From Shewanella intestini (GTDB taxonomy: Bacteria > Pseudomonadota > Gammaproteobacteria > Enterobacterales > Shewanellaceae), in NCBI RefSeq assembly GCF_018221465.1, contig NZ_JAAIKR010000001.1:620001-684000 (forward strand): DNA of 64,000 bases, in the 5' to 3' direction. Every line of letters starts with the position of its first letter. The first letter of the stretch is position 1. The notes beneath the pieces are model-generated. The model made no database searches. It was not told where the DNA came from and saw only the letters and a program-made list of their open reading frames with translations. Positions 17,072-27,022 of this stretch are shown piece after piece. The translations under genes were made by a program, and so were the position numbers.

Positions 17072-18283
17072 ATGAAAAGAGTCGTTATCACCGGAATGGG
17101 TATTGTTTCAAGCATCGGCAATAATAAAAATGAAGTGCTCGAGTCACTTAAAGCCGGTAAAAGCGGTATTTGCCATTCAGCACAATTTGAAGAAATGAAA
17201 TTACGTAGCCACGTTTGGGGCGAAATCAATATTGTTCCTTCAGAACACATTGATCGTAAATCGTTACGTTTCATGGGTGATGCAGCCGCGTATGCCCACA
17301 TTGCAATGCAAGAAGCGATTGCTGATGCGCAATTAACCGAAGCGCAATATTCTGATCACCGAGTCGGGTTAATTGTGGGGACTGGTGGTGCATCATCATC
17401 AAACCAAGTGAATGCAGCAGACACTTTACGTGCACGTGGTGTTAAACGTGTCGGCCCTTATATTGTGCCGCGTATCATGGCATCGACAGCCAGTGCTTGT
17501 TTAGCCACACCATTTAAAATTAAAGGCATGAACTATTCAATCAGTTCAGCTTGTGCAACTTCTGCACATTGTATTGGGCATGCGGTAGAGCTTATTCAAA
17601 TGGGTAAGCAAGATATGGTCTTTGCTGGTGGTGCTGAAGAGTTAGATTGGACTTTGACCATGGGCTTTGATGCTATGGGCGCGTTATCAACTAAATATAA
17701 CGATACCCCTGAAAAAGCCTCTCGCACTTATGATGCTGACCGTGACGGTTTCGTTATCTCTGGTGGTGGTGGAATCGTGGTCGTTGAAGAGTTAGAACAT
17801 GCGTTAGCTCGTGGTGCTAAAATTTACGCAGAAATCATTGGTTACGGTGCTTCATCAGACGGTTACGACATGGTCGCACCATCAGGTGAAGGTGCTGTGC
17901 GTTGTATGCAAATGGCATTAGAGTCAGTTGATACACCAATCGATTATATCAATACCCACGGTACTTCAACGCCAGTTGGTGATGTACGTGAACTTGAAGC
18001 GTTAGCTGAAGTGTTCCCTGACACAGTGCCTCCGGTTGGTTCAACGAAGTCATTAACAGGCCATGCTCTTGGTGCTGCAGGTGTCCATGAAGCCATTTAT
18101 AGCTTATTGATGATGAAGGAAGGCTTTATTGCGCCAAGTATCAACATTGATAACTTAGATGAAAAAGCACAAACTATTCCCGTTGTCACTGAAATGCGTG
18201 AAACAGCACTGACCACGGTAATGAGCAACAGCTTTGGTTTTGGTGGCACTAACGCGACATTAGTGATGCGCCAATACAAATAA
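17072..18283 (+). CDS. fabB: 3-oxoacyl-ACP synthase I
   Basis: A 403-residue condensing enzyme of fatty-acid elongation, needed for unsaturated chains. The catalytic triad is visible: nucleophile Cys161 in [10 protein letters not shown], His296 in [11 protein letters not shown] and His331 in [12 protein letters not shown], with Lys326. The C-terminal [13 protein letters not shown] loop is intact. The ATG at 17072 has GGAAAG 5 bp upstream. The gene is monocistronic, with a strong terminator after it. A TGACCA half-site in the mnmC-fabB spacer is too weak to call a FadR or FabR operator. Confidence 0.97.
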   Translation: MKRVVITGMGIVSSIGNNKNEVLESLKAGKSGICHSAQFEEMKLRSHVWGEINIVPSEHIDRKSLRFMGDAAAYAHIAMQEAIADAQLTEAQYSDHRVGLIVGTGGASSSNQVNAADTLRARGVKRVGPYIVPRIMASTASACLATPFKIKGMNYSISSACATSAHCIGHAVELIQMGKQDMVFAGGAEELDWTLTMGFDAMGALSTKYNDTPEKASRTYDADRDGFVISGGGGIVVVEELEHALARGAKIYAEIIGYGASSDGYDMVAPSGEGAVRCMQMALESVDTPIDYINTHGTSTPVGDVRELEALAEVFPDTVPPVGSTKSLTGHALGAAGVHEAIYSLLMMKEGFIAPSINIDNLDEKAQTIPVVTEMRETALTTVMSNSFGFGGTNATLVMRQYK

Positions 18284-18300
18284 ACTCATGTTGTTGAAGT

Positions 18301-18330
18301 AAAAAAACCAGCCTTAGGCTGGTTTTTTTG
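18301..18330 (+). terminator. fabB terminator
   Basis: AACCAGCC-TTA-GGCTGGTT hairpin followed by a run of T residues, with an A-rich 5' arm. It lies about 20 bp after the fabB stop. Confidence 0.9.
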
Positions 18331-18407
18331 TTTAAGGGTTAAATTACCCACTGAATTCAAGCTGGCTTGAAGGTAAAATACACCTAAAATTATTGTAAGA
18401 GTGTTAT

Positions 18408-19601
18408 ATGAAAATCCTTGCTGATGAAAACATGCCATATGTTGAAGAATTGTTTGCACAATTTGGCGATATAGAACGAGTCGATGGTAGGGCGTTAACC
18501 CCTGAGCAGGTTAGCCAAGCTGATGTCCTTTTAGTCCGTTCTATTACGAAGGTTACCCCCGCGCTATTAGCGCATAATCAGCGCTTAATTTTTGTCGGCA
18601 GTGCCACCATTGGTACGGATCATATTGACCTTCAATACCTTCAACAATCAAATATTCCTTTTTCTAGTGCGCCAGGTTGCAATGCGACTGCTGTCGGCGA
18701 ATATGCTTTTATTGCCATGTTAGAGCTAGCAAGACAACTAAAGCAACCGCTCAAAGATAAAGTGGTGGGTATTGTCGGTGCAGGTAATACCGGTAGTGCA
18801 GTGGCCAAATGTTTAACTGCTTATGGCATGAAAGTGATGCTGTGTGACCCATTTAAACAAGCACAAGGTGATGAACGTGACTTTTATCGCCTTGATGACG
18901 TTATCAACCAAGCTGATGTTGTTAGTTTGCATGTGCCACTAACCCGTGAGGGAGAGTATCCAACCTGGCATTTATTTGATGACAAACGATTAAGTGCTTT
19001 AAAACCTAATGCATGGTTATTGAACTGCTGTCGTGGAGATGTGGTTGATAACCAAAGTTTACTTGCAATTAAGCAACACCGTGATGATCTGAAACTGGTG
19101 CTTGATGTCTGGGAAGGTGAGCCAAACCCAATGGCAGAATTAGTGGCGTTAGTTGATATTGCCACGCCGCATATTGCCGGATATAGCCTTGAAGGTAAGG
19201 CGAGAGGCACCTATATGTTGTATCAAAAATTGTGCGATATCGTTAAGTGTCCGGTAACCAAATCACTTGAAGACTTATTACCGCCTTTTTATGTCGCTCA
19301 ATTTAAGCTTAATGAGCAAGCAGACTTAATGGCAGTTGCTGGGCAACAACGGTTACTAAACCTTTGCCGGATGGCGTATGACATACGTGACGATGATGAA
19401 CGCTTTAGACAACAGTTTGCCATTGCTGGCGGTTTTGACTTAATGCGTAAACAACATAAGCATCGTCGTGAATTTAGTGCTTTACAACTAAATTCAACGC
19501 CTATGAACCGTGATGGACAATTATCTCACCCTAATCCCCATGTAGGTGATAATGTTAAAAACTTATCTGCCCTTGAATCATTAGGATTTAACCTTAAATA
19601 A
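18408..19601 (+). CDS. pdxB: Erythronate-4-phosphate dehydrogenase
   Basis: A 397-residue D-2-hydroxyacid dehydrogenase for the second step of DXP-dependent pyridoxal 5'-phosphate synthesis. It opens with [16 protein letters not shown] and has the NAD-binding motif [14 protein letters not shown] (about 116-130), the catalytic Arg in [10 protein letters not shown], and the His of [12 protein letters not shown]. The C-terminal ~100 residues form the PdxB-specific dimerisation domain, which separates it from SerA or other family members. GTAAGAG precedes the ATG. It is followed by asd after 138 bp. Confidence 0.96.
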   Translation: MKILADENMPYVEELFAQFGDIERVDGRALTPEQVSQADVLLVRSITKVTPALLAHNQRLIFVGSATIGTDHIDLQYLQQSNIPFSSAPGCNATAVGEYAFIAMLELARQLKQPLKDKVVGIVGAGNTGSAVAKCLTAYGMKVMLCDPFKQAQGDERDFYRLDDVINQADVVSLHVPLTREGEYPTWHLFDDKRLSALKPNAWLLNCCRGDVVDNQSLLAIKQHRDDLKLVLDVWEGEPNPMAELVALVDIATPHIAGYSLEGKARGTYMLYQKLCDIVKCPVTKSLEDLLPPFYVAQFKLNEQADLMAVAGQQRLLNLCRMAYDIRDDDERFRQQFAIAGGFDLMRKQHKHRREFSALQLNSTPMNRDGQLSHPNPHVGDNVKNLSALESLGFNLK

Positions 19602-19739
19602 TCAATTAATAGGGTATTTTTGAACCCTTGAGAAAAAATCACATGCTAACTGAGATATTTCATAGATTAATGCTAGCTAAGCATGCGCATTGTGAGTTAG
19701 ATTGAATACTTAAACAGGTGATAGGAGTCGAGAAGTCAA

Positions 19740-20756
19740 ATGTCTCAAGAATTTAATGTAGTAGTGTTAGGTGCAACGGGTGCTGTGGGTCAAACAATGA
19801 TTGAGATCCTAGAAGAACGCAACTTTCCCATTGGCAAGCTTTTTCCTTTAGCGAGCAGTCGCAGCGCGGGTAAAACCGTTGAATTTAACGGAAAGCAAAT
19901 TGAAATTCTTGATGTTGAAACCTTTGATTGGACTCAAGCGCAAATCGGTTTCTTTTCAGCGGGTGGTGAGGTTTCAGCTAAATGGGCGCCAATAGCGGGT
20001 GAAGCGGGTTGTGTGGTTATTGATAACACGTCACACTTTCGTTATGACATAGACGTGCCATTAGTTGTGCCTGAAGTTAACCCACAAGCGATTGCAGATT
20101 TTCGTAACCGTAACATCATTGCAAATCCAAATTGCTCAACGATTCAAATGTTAGTGGCGCTAAAGCCTATTTACGATGCGTTTGGTATTTCGCGCATTAA
20201 CGTTTCGACATATCAGTCTGTTTCAGGTTCGGGCCAACAAGCTATTGAAGAACTTGCGGGGCAAACCACTAAATTATTACAAGGCTTACCCGTTGAGCCG
20301 AGTGTTTATCCAAAACAAATCGCCTTTAATGTGTTGCCACAAATCGACAAGTTTATGGAAAATGGCTACACCAAAGAAGAAATGAAAATGGTGTGGGAAA
20401 CGCAAAAGATTTTTGCCGATGATAACATTACCGTTAACCCTACTGCTGTGCGTGTGCCCGTATTTTATGGTCATTCAGAAGCGATTCACTTAGAAACGCA
20501 ACAAGCCGTTGATGCACAAGATGTTAAAGCGGTCTTAAGCCAAGCAGAAGGTGTGGTGTTATTTGAGTCAGATGATGAATACCCAACAGTTGTGACTGAG
20601 TCAGCAGGACAAGATCCTGTTTATGTCGGACGCATTCGAAAAGATATTTCTCATTCTCATGGTATAAATTTATGGGTGACGGCCGATAACATACGCAAAG
20701 GTGCTGCTTTAAACAGTGTTCAAATTGCAGAGATTCTTATTAGAGATTATTACTAA
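19740..20756 (+). CDS. asd: Aspartate-semialdehyde dehydrogenase
   Basis: A 338-residue enzyme giving aspartate semialdehyde for Lys, Thr, Met and diaminopimelate synthesis. Visible features are the NADP-binding GATGAVGQTM (residues 11-20), the nucleophile Cys132 in NPNCST, and the later YQSVSGSGQQAI and RVPVFYGHSEAIH motifs of the Asd branch. The length and context (pdxB before, fimV after) also recall the Usg paralogue in E. coli, but the active-site Cys and the substrate-binding residues are intact. TAGGAG precedes the ATG. Confidence 0.94.
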   Translation: MSQEFNVVVLGATGAVGQTMIEILEERNFPIGKLFPLASSRSAGKTVEFNGKQIEILDVETFDWTQAQIGFFSAGGEVSAKWAPIAGEAGCVVIDNTSHFRYDIDVPLVVPEVNPQAIADFRNRNIIANPNCSTIQMLVALKPIYDAFGISRINVSTYQSVSGSGQQAIEELAGQTTKLLQGLPVEPSVYPKQIAFNVLPQIDKFMENGYTKEEMKMVWETQKIFADDNITVNPTAVRVPVFYGHSEAIHLETQQAVDAQDVKAVLSQAEGVVLFESDDEYPTVVTESAGQDPVYVGRIRKDISHSHGINLWVTADNIRKGAALNSVQIAEILIRDYY

Positions 20757-20804
20757 GTCAGTGACAAAACCGCTTACTTGTCGTTGAATATCGCAATTTA
20801 GTTT

Positions 20805-20834
20805 AAAAAGCCTGCAGCCAGCAGGCTTTTTTTG
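20805..20834 (+). terminator. asd terminator
   Basis: Perfect stem AAAAAGCCTGC (20805-20815) with GCAGGCTTTTT (20821-20831), loop AGCCA, followed by more T residues. Confidence 0.92.
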
Positions 20835-20977
20835 TTTTAGTTTTTACCAGTTGTAGCAGGGCAGATAAATCTAGTTTATAGTCGTAAAGTTAAGGTATTT
20901 GCAGCTTTAACGATAACAAGAATTATTATTAAAATGATAATATTGTCTAGTCGGCGATATTATTAGGGAAGAATCGG

Positions 20978-23900
20978 ATGACTTTTCGTACCTCTTATAT
21001 AACCACTTTAGTAGCCGCTTTAACCATTGGGTTAAGTGCTGTACTGACCCTACCTAGCAGCGCTGAATCTTTAAAAATTACCGGCCCAAATGGTGAAGTG
21101 AGACAAGATGCTGTCCGAGAATATGGCCCTACTACGCCTTATGACACTTTTTGGAGCATCGCGCTCAAAGTTAGACCTAATCCTAATATTACCGTTTACC
21201 AAGTCATGTCGGCATTATTTGATGCTAACCCCCAAGCTTTTCCGGAAGGCAATTACAACGCATTAGAAAAGAACATGATGTTGGTCATTCCTGATGCCGA
21301 CGTTATGGCAGCCATTCCTAAAGCAGCAGCAAAACGCCGTGCAGAAATGGAAACTCAACGCGTGTCAGCACCGGTGAAAACCGCTGTCATTAACAACGCC
21401 GCGCCAGTTACCAAGGAACAACCTAGTAAGCCCATTAAGTCATCTGCTCAACAAATTAATGCCAAACCGCTACAATTGGTTAAAGAAGACGTTAAACCTA
21501 CCGAAGTAGTTGCAGAAAACCCGCAACAAATTAGCCAATTAAATGACCTGTTAGACGATGAACGCAGCAAAAACTTAACGCTTATTGATGAGCTTGGTCG
21601 CGCACAAGATCAGCTGTTAGTGGCAAAAAATGATAATAACGCCTTAAAAAAACATGTTGATGACATCACTGATAACATGTCTACGATTGAAGAAAAGCTG
21701 CAACTGCTGCAAGAAAAATATGCTCAATTGCAAGCCGAACATCAAGATCTTGTTGACAGCACCGCGACACCCAAAACCGTAAAAGAGCCCGATAGCATGT
21801 GGCGTAACCTTACCAATAACATGTGGTTATTAGGTTTATTAGCTGCACTGCCATTATTGCTGGTATTTGGCCTCATTTTCTGGCTGTTATCCAGAAAGAA
21901 TAAAAAGAGTAATGCAGACGAGCAAGAACAAGGTATTGAGACCGTATCAGTATTAGATGACGACAGTGCTGAATTATCACCTGCTGAAGATGATTTATCA
22001 GAACTTGCTATTCATTTAGATGAAAATGGCGATGAAAGTATTGATGACCTATTAGATTTAGGTGGCGTTGACTTACAACCCGAAACCCTCATGGATGAAA
22101 AGGCCGATTTGGTGTTGTCTGAAATGGCAGCAGAAGCGGGTGAAGAAACCGATGATAGCACTTCACTTGATGATCTTTGGGCTGAAGCGATGGAAGAGCA
22201 AGATCAAGAGCTTGAACCATTACAACCTGAACAAGGCTCGGATACCGATGATTTAGACAGTTTACTCGATGGCTTAGAAGAACCCGTTGTCACAGATACG
22301 CCTGTCGAAGCCGAACCTGCAGTTAACAATGAAACCGTTGTTGCCGAACCTGAGATGGCTACATTTAATGAGTCAGATTCGAATATTGACGACATTCTGG
22401 CTGATTTTGATTTACCTTCCCAAGACAATACTGCTCATGATACACCTCAATCGCAGGTCGCAGAGAATGCAGATGCCACGGTTGACGAAGCAGATATTGA
22501 TAGTTTATTGGCCGACTTAGAGGTTTCTCCTGAACAGGCGTCAACACCAGAAACACAAGCGCCAGCAGCGCAACTTGAAAGTAATAATGCCGTTGACGAT
22601 ATATTGGCAGATTTTGACTTTGCTGCAGAGCCAGAGCCAGAGCCAGAGCCAGAGCCAGAAGAGCAGAGCATTGATGATATCTTGGCAAGTTTTGACTCAG
22701 AACTTGATCAAGATGCAACCGCAGATATCACCACGACACAACAAACCGACGTTGATGATGTCGATGCGTTGATTGCCAGTTTAGAGTCAGAGCAGCAACC
22801 ACTAGAGCCTCAACGTAATGTCACAGATTCAGATGATGTACTGGATCAGACTCAAGCTGAATTAGAAGCCGTAGAAGAACTCAATGCTGAACTTGACAGT
22901 ATAACCGACGATATCGACAACATTGATGATGTTGATGCGCTTTTAGCTGAACTAGAAGCGCCAGTTGACCCAACACTAAGTGATAACCCAACGCTTGATG
23001 ACGCAATTTCTAAAGAGCTTGATGCTGAATTAGATGCTATTCATTCGCAAGATAACCTTGATAGCAATGATGATATCGATGCCTTGCTGGCCACGTTGGA
23101 TGCGCCTAGTGAAGCCACGCCTATTGAATCTTTACCTGAGTCATCATCACCAGAGCTCACTCAAGAATTGTCTCCAGAACCTTCTCAAGAACAAGACGAA
23201 AGTCCAGCAAAAAATACATTATTAACTGATATCGACGATGATATTATTGCCGATCAGTTAGCTGCTGAAATCGATGATGCCATTGGTAGTCACCACCATG
23301 TCGATGAACAAGATTTAGATGCATTACTTGCAGATTTTAATATTGATGCCAATCTGGCAGCAGAACCTTCAGAACCTTCAGAACAAGCAGAACAAGCAGA
23401 ACAAGCAGAACAAGCAGAGCAACAAGCGCTAACATCTTCTGTTGTTGAAGATAATGTTCAACCACAAGCGGCAGATGAACAAGCTCTACTTAACGAATTA
23501 TTTAATCCCTCAGAGCCCGAACTGGATTCTGAGCAAGATTCAGACTTTACATCTAAGACTGATTTCGATTTCGAGCCTGAACTAGCAGCAACCGCATTTG
23601 TAGACCCAAGTGCACAGAGCATTGACACATTTGACCCAGTCGATACCGATGTTGATGAAACTAATTTTACAGATACTGATACCGACTTGGGTGAGCCACA
23701 ACTTAGCACCGACAATAATCACAACATTGACCCCGCGGCGCAAGAAATCGACTCATTGATTGGTAGTTTGTCAAATCAAGCCCAAGTTAGTGCCCAACAA
23801 GTACAACATCAAGAGAAAACTGATGAACTTGCTGGTGAGTTAGACTCGCTCCTTGCAGGTTTTGAAACCCAACCATTGCAACATGAACCCTCATTAGACG

Positions 23901-24694
23901 ATGTTGAACCGCAGCAAAATGATGATGAGCCTCAAGCACCATTTACTGCGCCAGTTGCACCGCAAGCCCATCCGCAGTCAAACGTAATTGAAAACGACGC
24001 CGCTGCAGCGCAAGAGCTTGAAGCGTTACTTGCCAATATGGGCGCCAAAGATACCCCCGCAATTGATGAGGTGGCATCATCGCAAGCAAGCTCAGCAACA
24101 GGCGTACAAGACAGTTTAACCAGTAATAGTCTTGAATGGGATAACACATTATTTAATCAACAAGACGCTGAAACTGACACCAACACCACATCACAAGCTG
24201 ATGACTTTAGCGACGAAGACTTATTAGCGGCATTCTCAGAAGCGGTTAACAGTGACGACCCTGATGGATTAACTTCAGAAGATGAGTTTTTCTTAAGCGA
24301 TGATCCATTGACGGTCGATGAAGCCCTTGCTGCATTGGATGAACCTGTCGCTGAAACGAAATCACCTGAAGAGTTATTAAGTAACTTTGAGCGTGAAAAT
24401 AGCTTTATTGATATTGATAAGCTGCTTAATGATGCCGATGAAAATGTCGATAAAACCGACATGTATAAAGACCTTGATGTCGACGTCGGTGAAGTCGATG
24501 CGTTAATTGGCAATGCAGAAATGGTTGATGTTGATGATGAGGAAAACTCCGTAAACGCCAAATTAGATTTAGCGCGTGCCTACATTGAAATTGAAGATAA
24601 AGACAGTGCGATGGCGTTATTAAAAGAAGTCTCTATTGATGGAAATAACAGGCAGCAAGATGAAGCAACAGCGTTAATTAGTAGTATTAAATAA
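20978..24694 (+). CDS. fimV: FimV/HubP polar landmark protein
   Basis: A 1238-residue acidic membrane protein. Residues 1-~30 are a signal peptide, and ~31-115 form the FimV N-terminal periplasmic domain (TPYDTFWSIALKVRPNP, LysM-like). A coiled coil lies at about 185-260, then a single membrane helix (NNMWLLGLLAALPLLLVFGL). A very long acidic cytoplasmic region is built of irregular repeats such as DDIDALLA and DDILADFD, with EP and EQA tracts. The C-terminal FimV motif (KLDLARAYIEIEDKDSAMAL) is conserved. In Shewanella and Vibrio this protein organises the flagellated pole and chromosome-origin anchoring; in Pseudomonas it supports type IV pili. GGGAAG precedes the ATG. Confidence 0.93.
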   Translation: MTFRTSYITTLVAALTIGLSAVLTLPSSAESLKITGPNGEVRQDAVREYGPTTPYDTFWSIALKVRPNPNITVYQVMSALFDANPQAFPEGNYNALEKNMMLVIPDADVMAAIPKAAAKRRAEMETQRVSAPVKTAVINNAAPVTKEQPSKPIKSSAQQINAKPLQLVKEDVKPTEVVAENPQQISQLNDLLDDERSKNLTLIDELGRAQDQLLVAKNDNNALKKHVDDITDNMSTIEEKLQLLQEKYAQLQAEHQDLVDSTATPKTVKEPDSMWRNLTNNMWLLGLLAALPLLLVFGLIFWLLSRKNKKSNADEQEQGIETVSVLDDDSAELSPAEDDLSELAIHLDENGDESIDDLLDLGGVDLQPETLMDEKADLVLSEMAAEAGEETDDSTSLDDLWAEAMEEQDQELEPLQPEQGSDTDDLDSLLDGLEEPVVTDTPVEAEPAVNNETVVAEPEMATFNESDSNIDDILADFDLPSQDNTAHDTPQSQVAENADATVDEADIDSLLADLEVSPEQASTPETQAPAAQLESNNAVDDILADFDFAAEPEPEPEPEPEEQSIDDILASFDSELDQDATADITTTQQTDVDDVDALIASLESEQQPLEPQRNVTDSDDVLDQTQAELEAVEELNAELDSITDDIDNIDDVDALLAELEAPVDPTLSDNPTLDDAISKELDAELDAIHSQDNLDSNDDIDALLATLDAPSEATPIESLPESSSPELTQELSPEPSQEQDESPAKNTLLTDIDDDIIADQLAAEIDDAIGSHHHVDEQDLDALLADFNIDANLAAEPSEPSEQAEQAEQAEQAEQQALTSSVVEDNVQPQAADEQALLNELFNPSEPELDSEQDSDFTSKTDFDFEPELAATAFVDPSAQSIDTFDPVDTDVDETNFTDTDTDLGEPQLSTDNNHNIDPAAQEIDSLIGSLSNQAQVSAQQVQHQEKTDELAGELDSLLAGFETQPLQHEPSLDDVEPQQNDDEPQAPFTAPVAPQAHPQSNVIENDAAAAQELEALLANMGAKDTPAIDEVASSQASSATGVQDSLTSNSLEWDNTLFNQQDAETDTNTTSQADDFSDEDLLAAFSEAVNSDDPDGLTSEDEFFLSDDPLTVDEALAALDEPVAETKSPEELLSNFERENSFIDIDKLLNDADENVDKTDMYKDLDVDVGEVDALIGNAEMVDVDDEENSVNAKLDLARAYIEIEDKDSAMALLKEVSIDGNNRQQDEATALISSIK
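22628..22657 (+). repeat. In-frame (GAGCCA)5 repeat in fimV
   Basis: Five exact copies of a hexanucleotide coding for Glu-Pro. The unit is a multiple of three, so copy-number change would lengthen or shorten the EP tract without breaking the frame. Confidence 0.9.
23363..23416 (+). repeat. In-frame 9-bp repeats in fimV
   Basis: Two copies of GAACCTTCA (Glu-Pro-Ser) are followed directly by four exact copies of GAACAAGCA (Glu-Gln-Ala), all in frame in the acidic cytoplasmic region. Confidence 0.9.
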
Positions 24695-24718
24695 ATGTGA
24701 TTTAGACTGATTAATATT

Positions 24719-24750
24719 AAAACGGCGTACGCAGATACGCCGTTTTTTTT
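24719..24750 (+). terminator. fimV terminator
   Basis: AACGGCGTA (24721-24729) pairs with TACGCCGTT (24736-24744) around loop CGCAGA, followed by seven T residues. It ends just before the truA promoter region, where TAAAAT (24754-24759) resembles a -10 box. Confidence 0.92.
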
Positions 24751-24791
24751 ATGCTAAAATAGCGCCCATTGTGAGTTTGAAGGTGAAATTA

Positions 24792-25577
24792 ATGCGTATA
24801 GCATTAGGCGTCGAATACGACGGCAGTAAATATTTTGGTTGGCAAAGACAAGCTGATGTTGATTCAGTGCAAGCACAGTTAGAAAAAGCACTAAGTTCAA
24901 TCGCCAATGAACCTATTGAGGTTTTTTGTGCCGGCAGAACTGACTCAGGAGTTCACGGTACGGGTCAAGTAGTGCATTTTGAAACCCAAGCTATTCGACC
25001 TTTAAAAGGTTGGACTCGCGGGGTAAACACGCAATTACCTGACGATATTGCCGTGCGCTGGGTTAAAGAAGTGCCAGACGATTTTCATGCCCGTTTTAGT
25101 GCTACAGCAAGACGATATCGTTATATTATTTATAACCATGGATTACGCCCAGGTATTTTACGTCAAGGTGTCAGTCATTATCATGGTGATATTGACGAAA
25201 ATTTAATGCACCAAGCTGCGCAGCAGTTACTCGGTGAGCGAGATTTTACCAGCTTTCGCGCTGTTCATTGCCAGTCTAAAACCCCGTTTAGAAATGTCCA
25301 TGAAGTTAATGTCACCCGTCAGGGGATGTACATTATGGTTGATATTAAAGCCAACGCCTTTTTACACCACATGGTGCGTAATATTGTTGGTTCATTAATT
25401 GAAGTGGGTTTAAAAAATCAACCAATTGAGTGGATAGCGCAGTTATTAGAACTAAAAGACCGAAACCAAGCCGCAGCGACAGCTAAACCAAACGGTTTGT
25501 ATTTGGTTGATGTGACTTATCCTGAAGAATATGGATTGCCTAAGTTGGCGCTAGGGCCATTATTTATGCTTGATTAA
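24792..25577 (+). CDS. truA: tRNA pseudouridine(38-40) synthase
   Basis: A 261-residue pseudouridine synthase acting on U38-U40 of the anticodon arm. It begins [20 protein letters not shown] and has the catalytic Asp in [32 protein letters not shown], and the C-terminal [12 protein letters not shown] motif. The ATG at 24792 has GAAGGTG about 6 bp upstream; an in-frame GTG at 24771 would add seven residues without a better ribosome-binding site. In E. coli dedA and accD sit between truA and folC; here folC follows after about 100 bp. Confidence 0.95.
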   Translation: MRIALGVEYDGSKYFGWQRQADVDSVQAQLEKALSSIANEPIEVFCAGRTDSGVHGTGQVVHFETQAIRPLKGWTRGVNTQLPDDIAVRWVKEVPDDFHARFSATARRYRYIIYNHGLRPGILRQGVSHYHGDIDENLMHQAAQQLLGERDFTSFRAVHCQSKTPFRNVHEVNVTRQGMYIMVDIKANAFLHHMVRNIVGSLIEVGLKNQPIEWIAQLLELKDRNQAAATAKPNGLYLVDVTYPEEYGLPKLALGPLFMLD

Positions 25578-25707
25578 GGCAATACTGAGTCTTCATTCAG
25601 TGGCAGTTCAATGCAGCACTTGCTTTATTTTTATGGGTTTATTAAGCACTGAACGTGTTTAACTGTCTGCAATGTTTGAGATTACTTTTGTAAATGGAAT
25701 AAATGAT

Positions 25708-27009
25708 TTGAACAGCACAACCGCTTTTTCAGCTCAAAATGCCAAATTAGATCAATGGCTTGAGCATTTATTAGCGATTCACCCAAGTGAAATAGACATG
25801 GGTTTGAGCCGCGTAGCCCTTGTTGGACAACGACTTGGTATTACCGATTTTGCTAACACTCAAGTGATAACCGTTGCCGGTACTAACGGCAAAGGCACGA
25901 CTTGCGCAATGTTAGAGTCTATTTTACGCCAAGCGGGTAAAAGCGTGGGTGTCTACAGCTCTCCGCATATTCACCTGTTTAATGAACGCTTTCGGATTAA
26001 TCAGCAAAATGTCACAGATGCTCAAATTATTACCGCTTTTAATGCCATTGAAGTCGCACGCGCCGAGATAAGCTTAACTTACTTTGAATTTGCCACACTG
26101 GCAGCATTATGGTTGTTTACCGAGAAGCCTCTTGATGTGGTATTGCTTGAAGTTGGTTTAGGTGGCCGCTTAGATGCCACCAATATTGTCGACTCAAATG
26201 CAACCATCATTACCGCGATAGATTTAGACCATCAAGAATATTTAGGTGATACCCGCGAGGCTGTTGGCCGTGAAAAAGCCGGAATCATGCGTGAAAACTG
26301 TTTAAGCATTATTGGTGAACCAGATATTCCTGCCTCATTAGAAGATGTTGCAAGTCAAATTGGTAGTGAAGTTCGCCGCGTCGGGCAACAATTTTCTTAT
26401 ACAATGTTGCCCGTTAACACGGATAATGGCCAACAATCATGGGCATTTAGTAGTCAGCATCGTCATATTGATGCCTTGCCAGTCCCTTCATTGCCTTTGC
26501 CTAATGCTGCTAGCGTCGTGGCGTTAGTGAGTGAGTTTTGGCCAAGTATTAGCAATCATCACATTGCTAATGGGTTGCAATTAGCGACGCTACCAGGGCG
26601 TATTGAACAAGTGAAAAGTGCCCCTGTGGTGTTATTAGATGTGGCACATAATCCCCATGCAGCGTTATATTTGGCGCAGCAACTTAAAAAATACAATGGT
26701 AAGAAAATCCATGCACTTTGCGGCATGCTTAAAGATAAAGACATGGCGGCGGTATTAGCGTGTCTTGAGCCAGTTATTGACCACTGGAACCTAGTGAGTC
26801 TTGATAACCCACGCGGGGCTTGTGCTCGCATGTTGTATCAAGCTTTACCTCAAGCGTGCCAACGCGCAGACGTCGGTCAGTTTGACACCATGGATAAAGC
26901 ATGGGAAACACTTGCCATGACTATTAGCGCAGATGATGTGTTAATTGTATTTGGTTCATTTTTTACTGTGGCCGCAATGCAAGCAGCATTAGCCGATTCA
27001 CTTACATAA
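25708..27009 (+). CDS. folC: Dihydrofolate synthase / folylpolyglutamate synthase
   Basis: A Mur-ligase-family enzyme that adds glutamate to dihydropteroate and to folates. The P-loop is AGTNGKGTTCAMLES, followed by SSPHIHLFNERFRIN, the LEVGLGGRLDATNIVD motif and GREKAGIMR with the carbamylated-Lys region; the C-terminal domain has DVAHNPHAA and the final FGSFFTVAA. The proposed start is TTG at 25708 with GGA nine bases upstream, giving 433 residues and an N-terminus in line with homologues. An in-frame ATG at 25672 would add 12 residues but has no visible ribosome-binding site. dedD follows closely. Confidence 0.93.
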   Translation: MNSTTAFSAQNAKLDQWLEHLLAIHPSEIDMGLSRVALVGQRLGITDFANTQVITVAGTNGKGTTCAMLESILRQAGKSVGVYSSPHIHLFNERFRINQQNVTDAQIITAFNAIEVARAEISLTYFEFATLAALWLFTEKPLDVVLLEVGLGGRLDATNIVDSNATIITAIDLDHQEYLGDTREAVGREKAGIMRENCLSIIGEPDIPASLEDVASQIGSEVRRVGQQFSYTMLPVNTDNGQQSWAFSSQHRHIDALPVPSLPLPNAASVVALVSEFWPSISNHHIANGLQLATLPGRIEQVKSAPVVLLDVAHNPHAALYLAQQLKKYNGKKIHALCGMLKDKDMAAVLACLEPVIDHWNLVSLDNPRGACARMLYQALPQACQRADVGQFDTMDKAWETLAMTISADDVLIVFGSFFTVAAMQAALADSLT

Positions 27010-27022
27010 ACAGGAATACATT

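Noticed and set aside
19740-20756. Usg-type Asd paralogue instead of true Asd
   Set aside because: Position next to pdxB and fimV recalls usg, but the nucleophile Cys132 and other Asd motifs are intact.
22365-22718. Antisense frames within fimV rich in Ala-Leu or Ser-Gly repeats
   Set aside because: They are shadows of the GAGCCA and acidic repeats of fimV, with no independent coding evidence.
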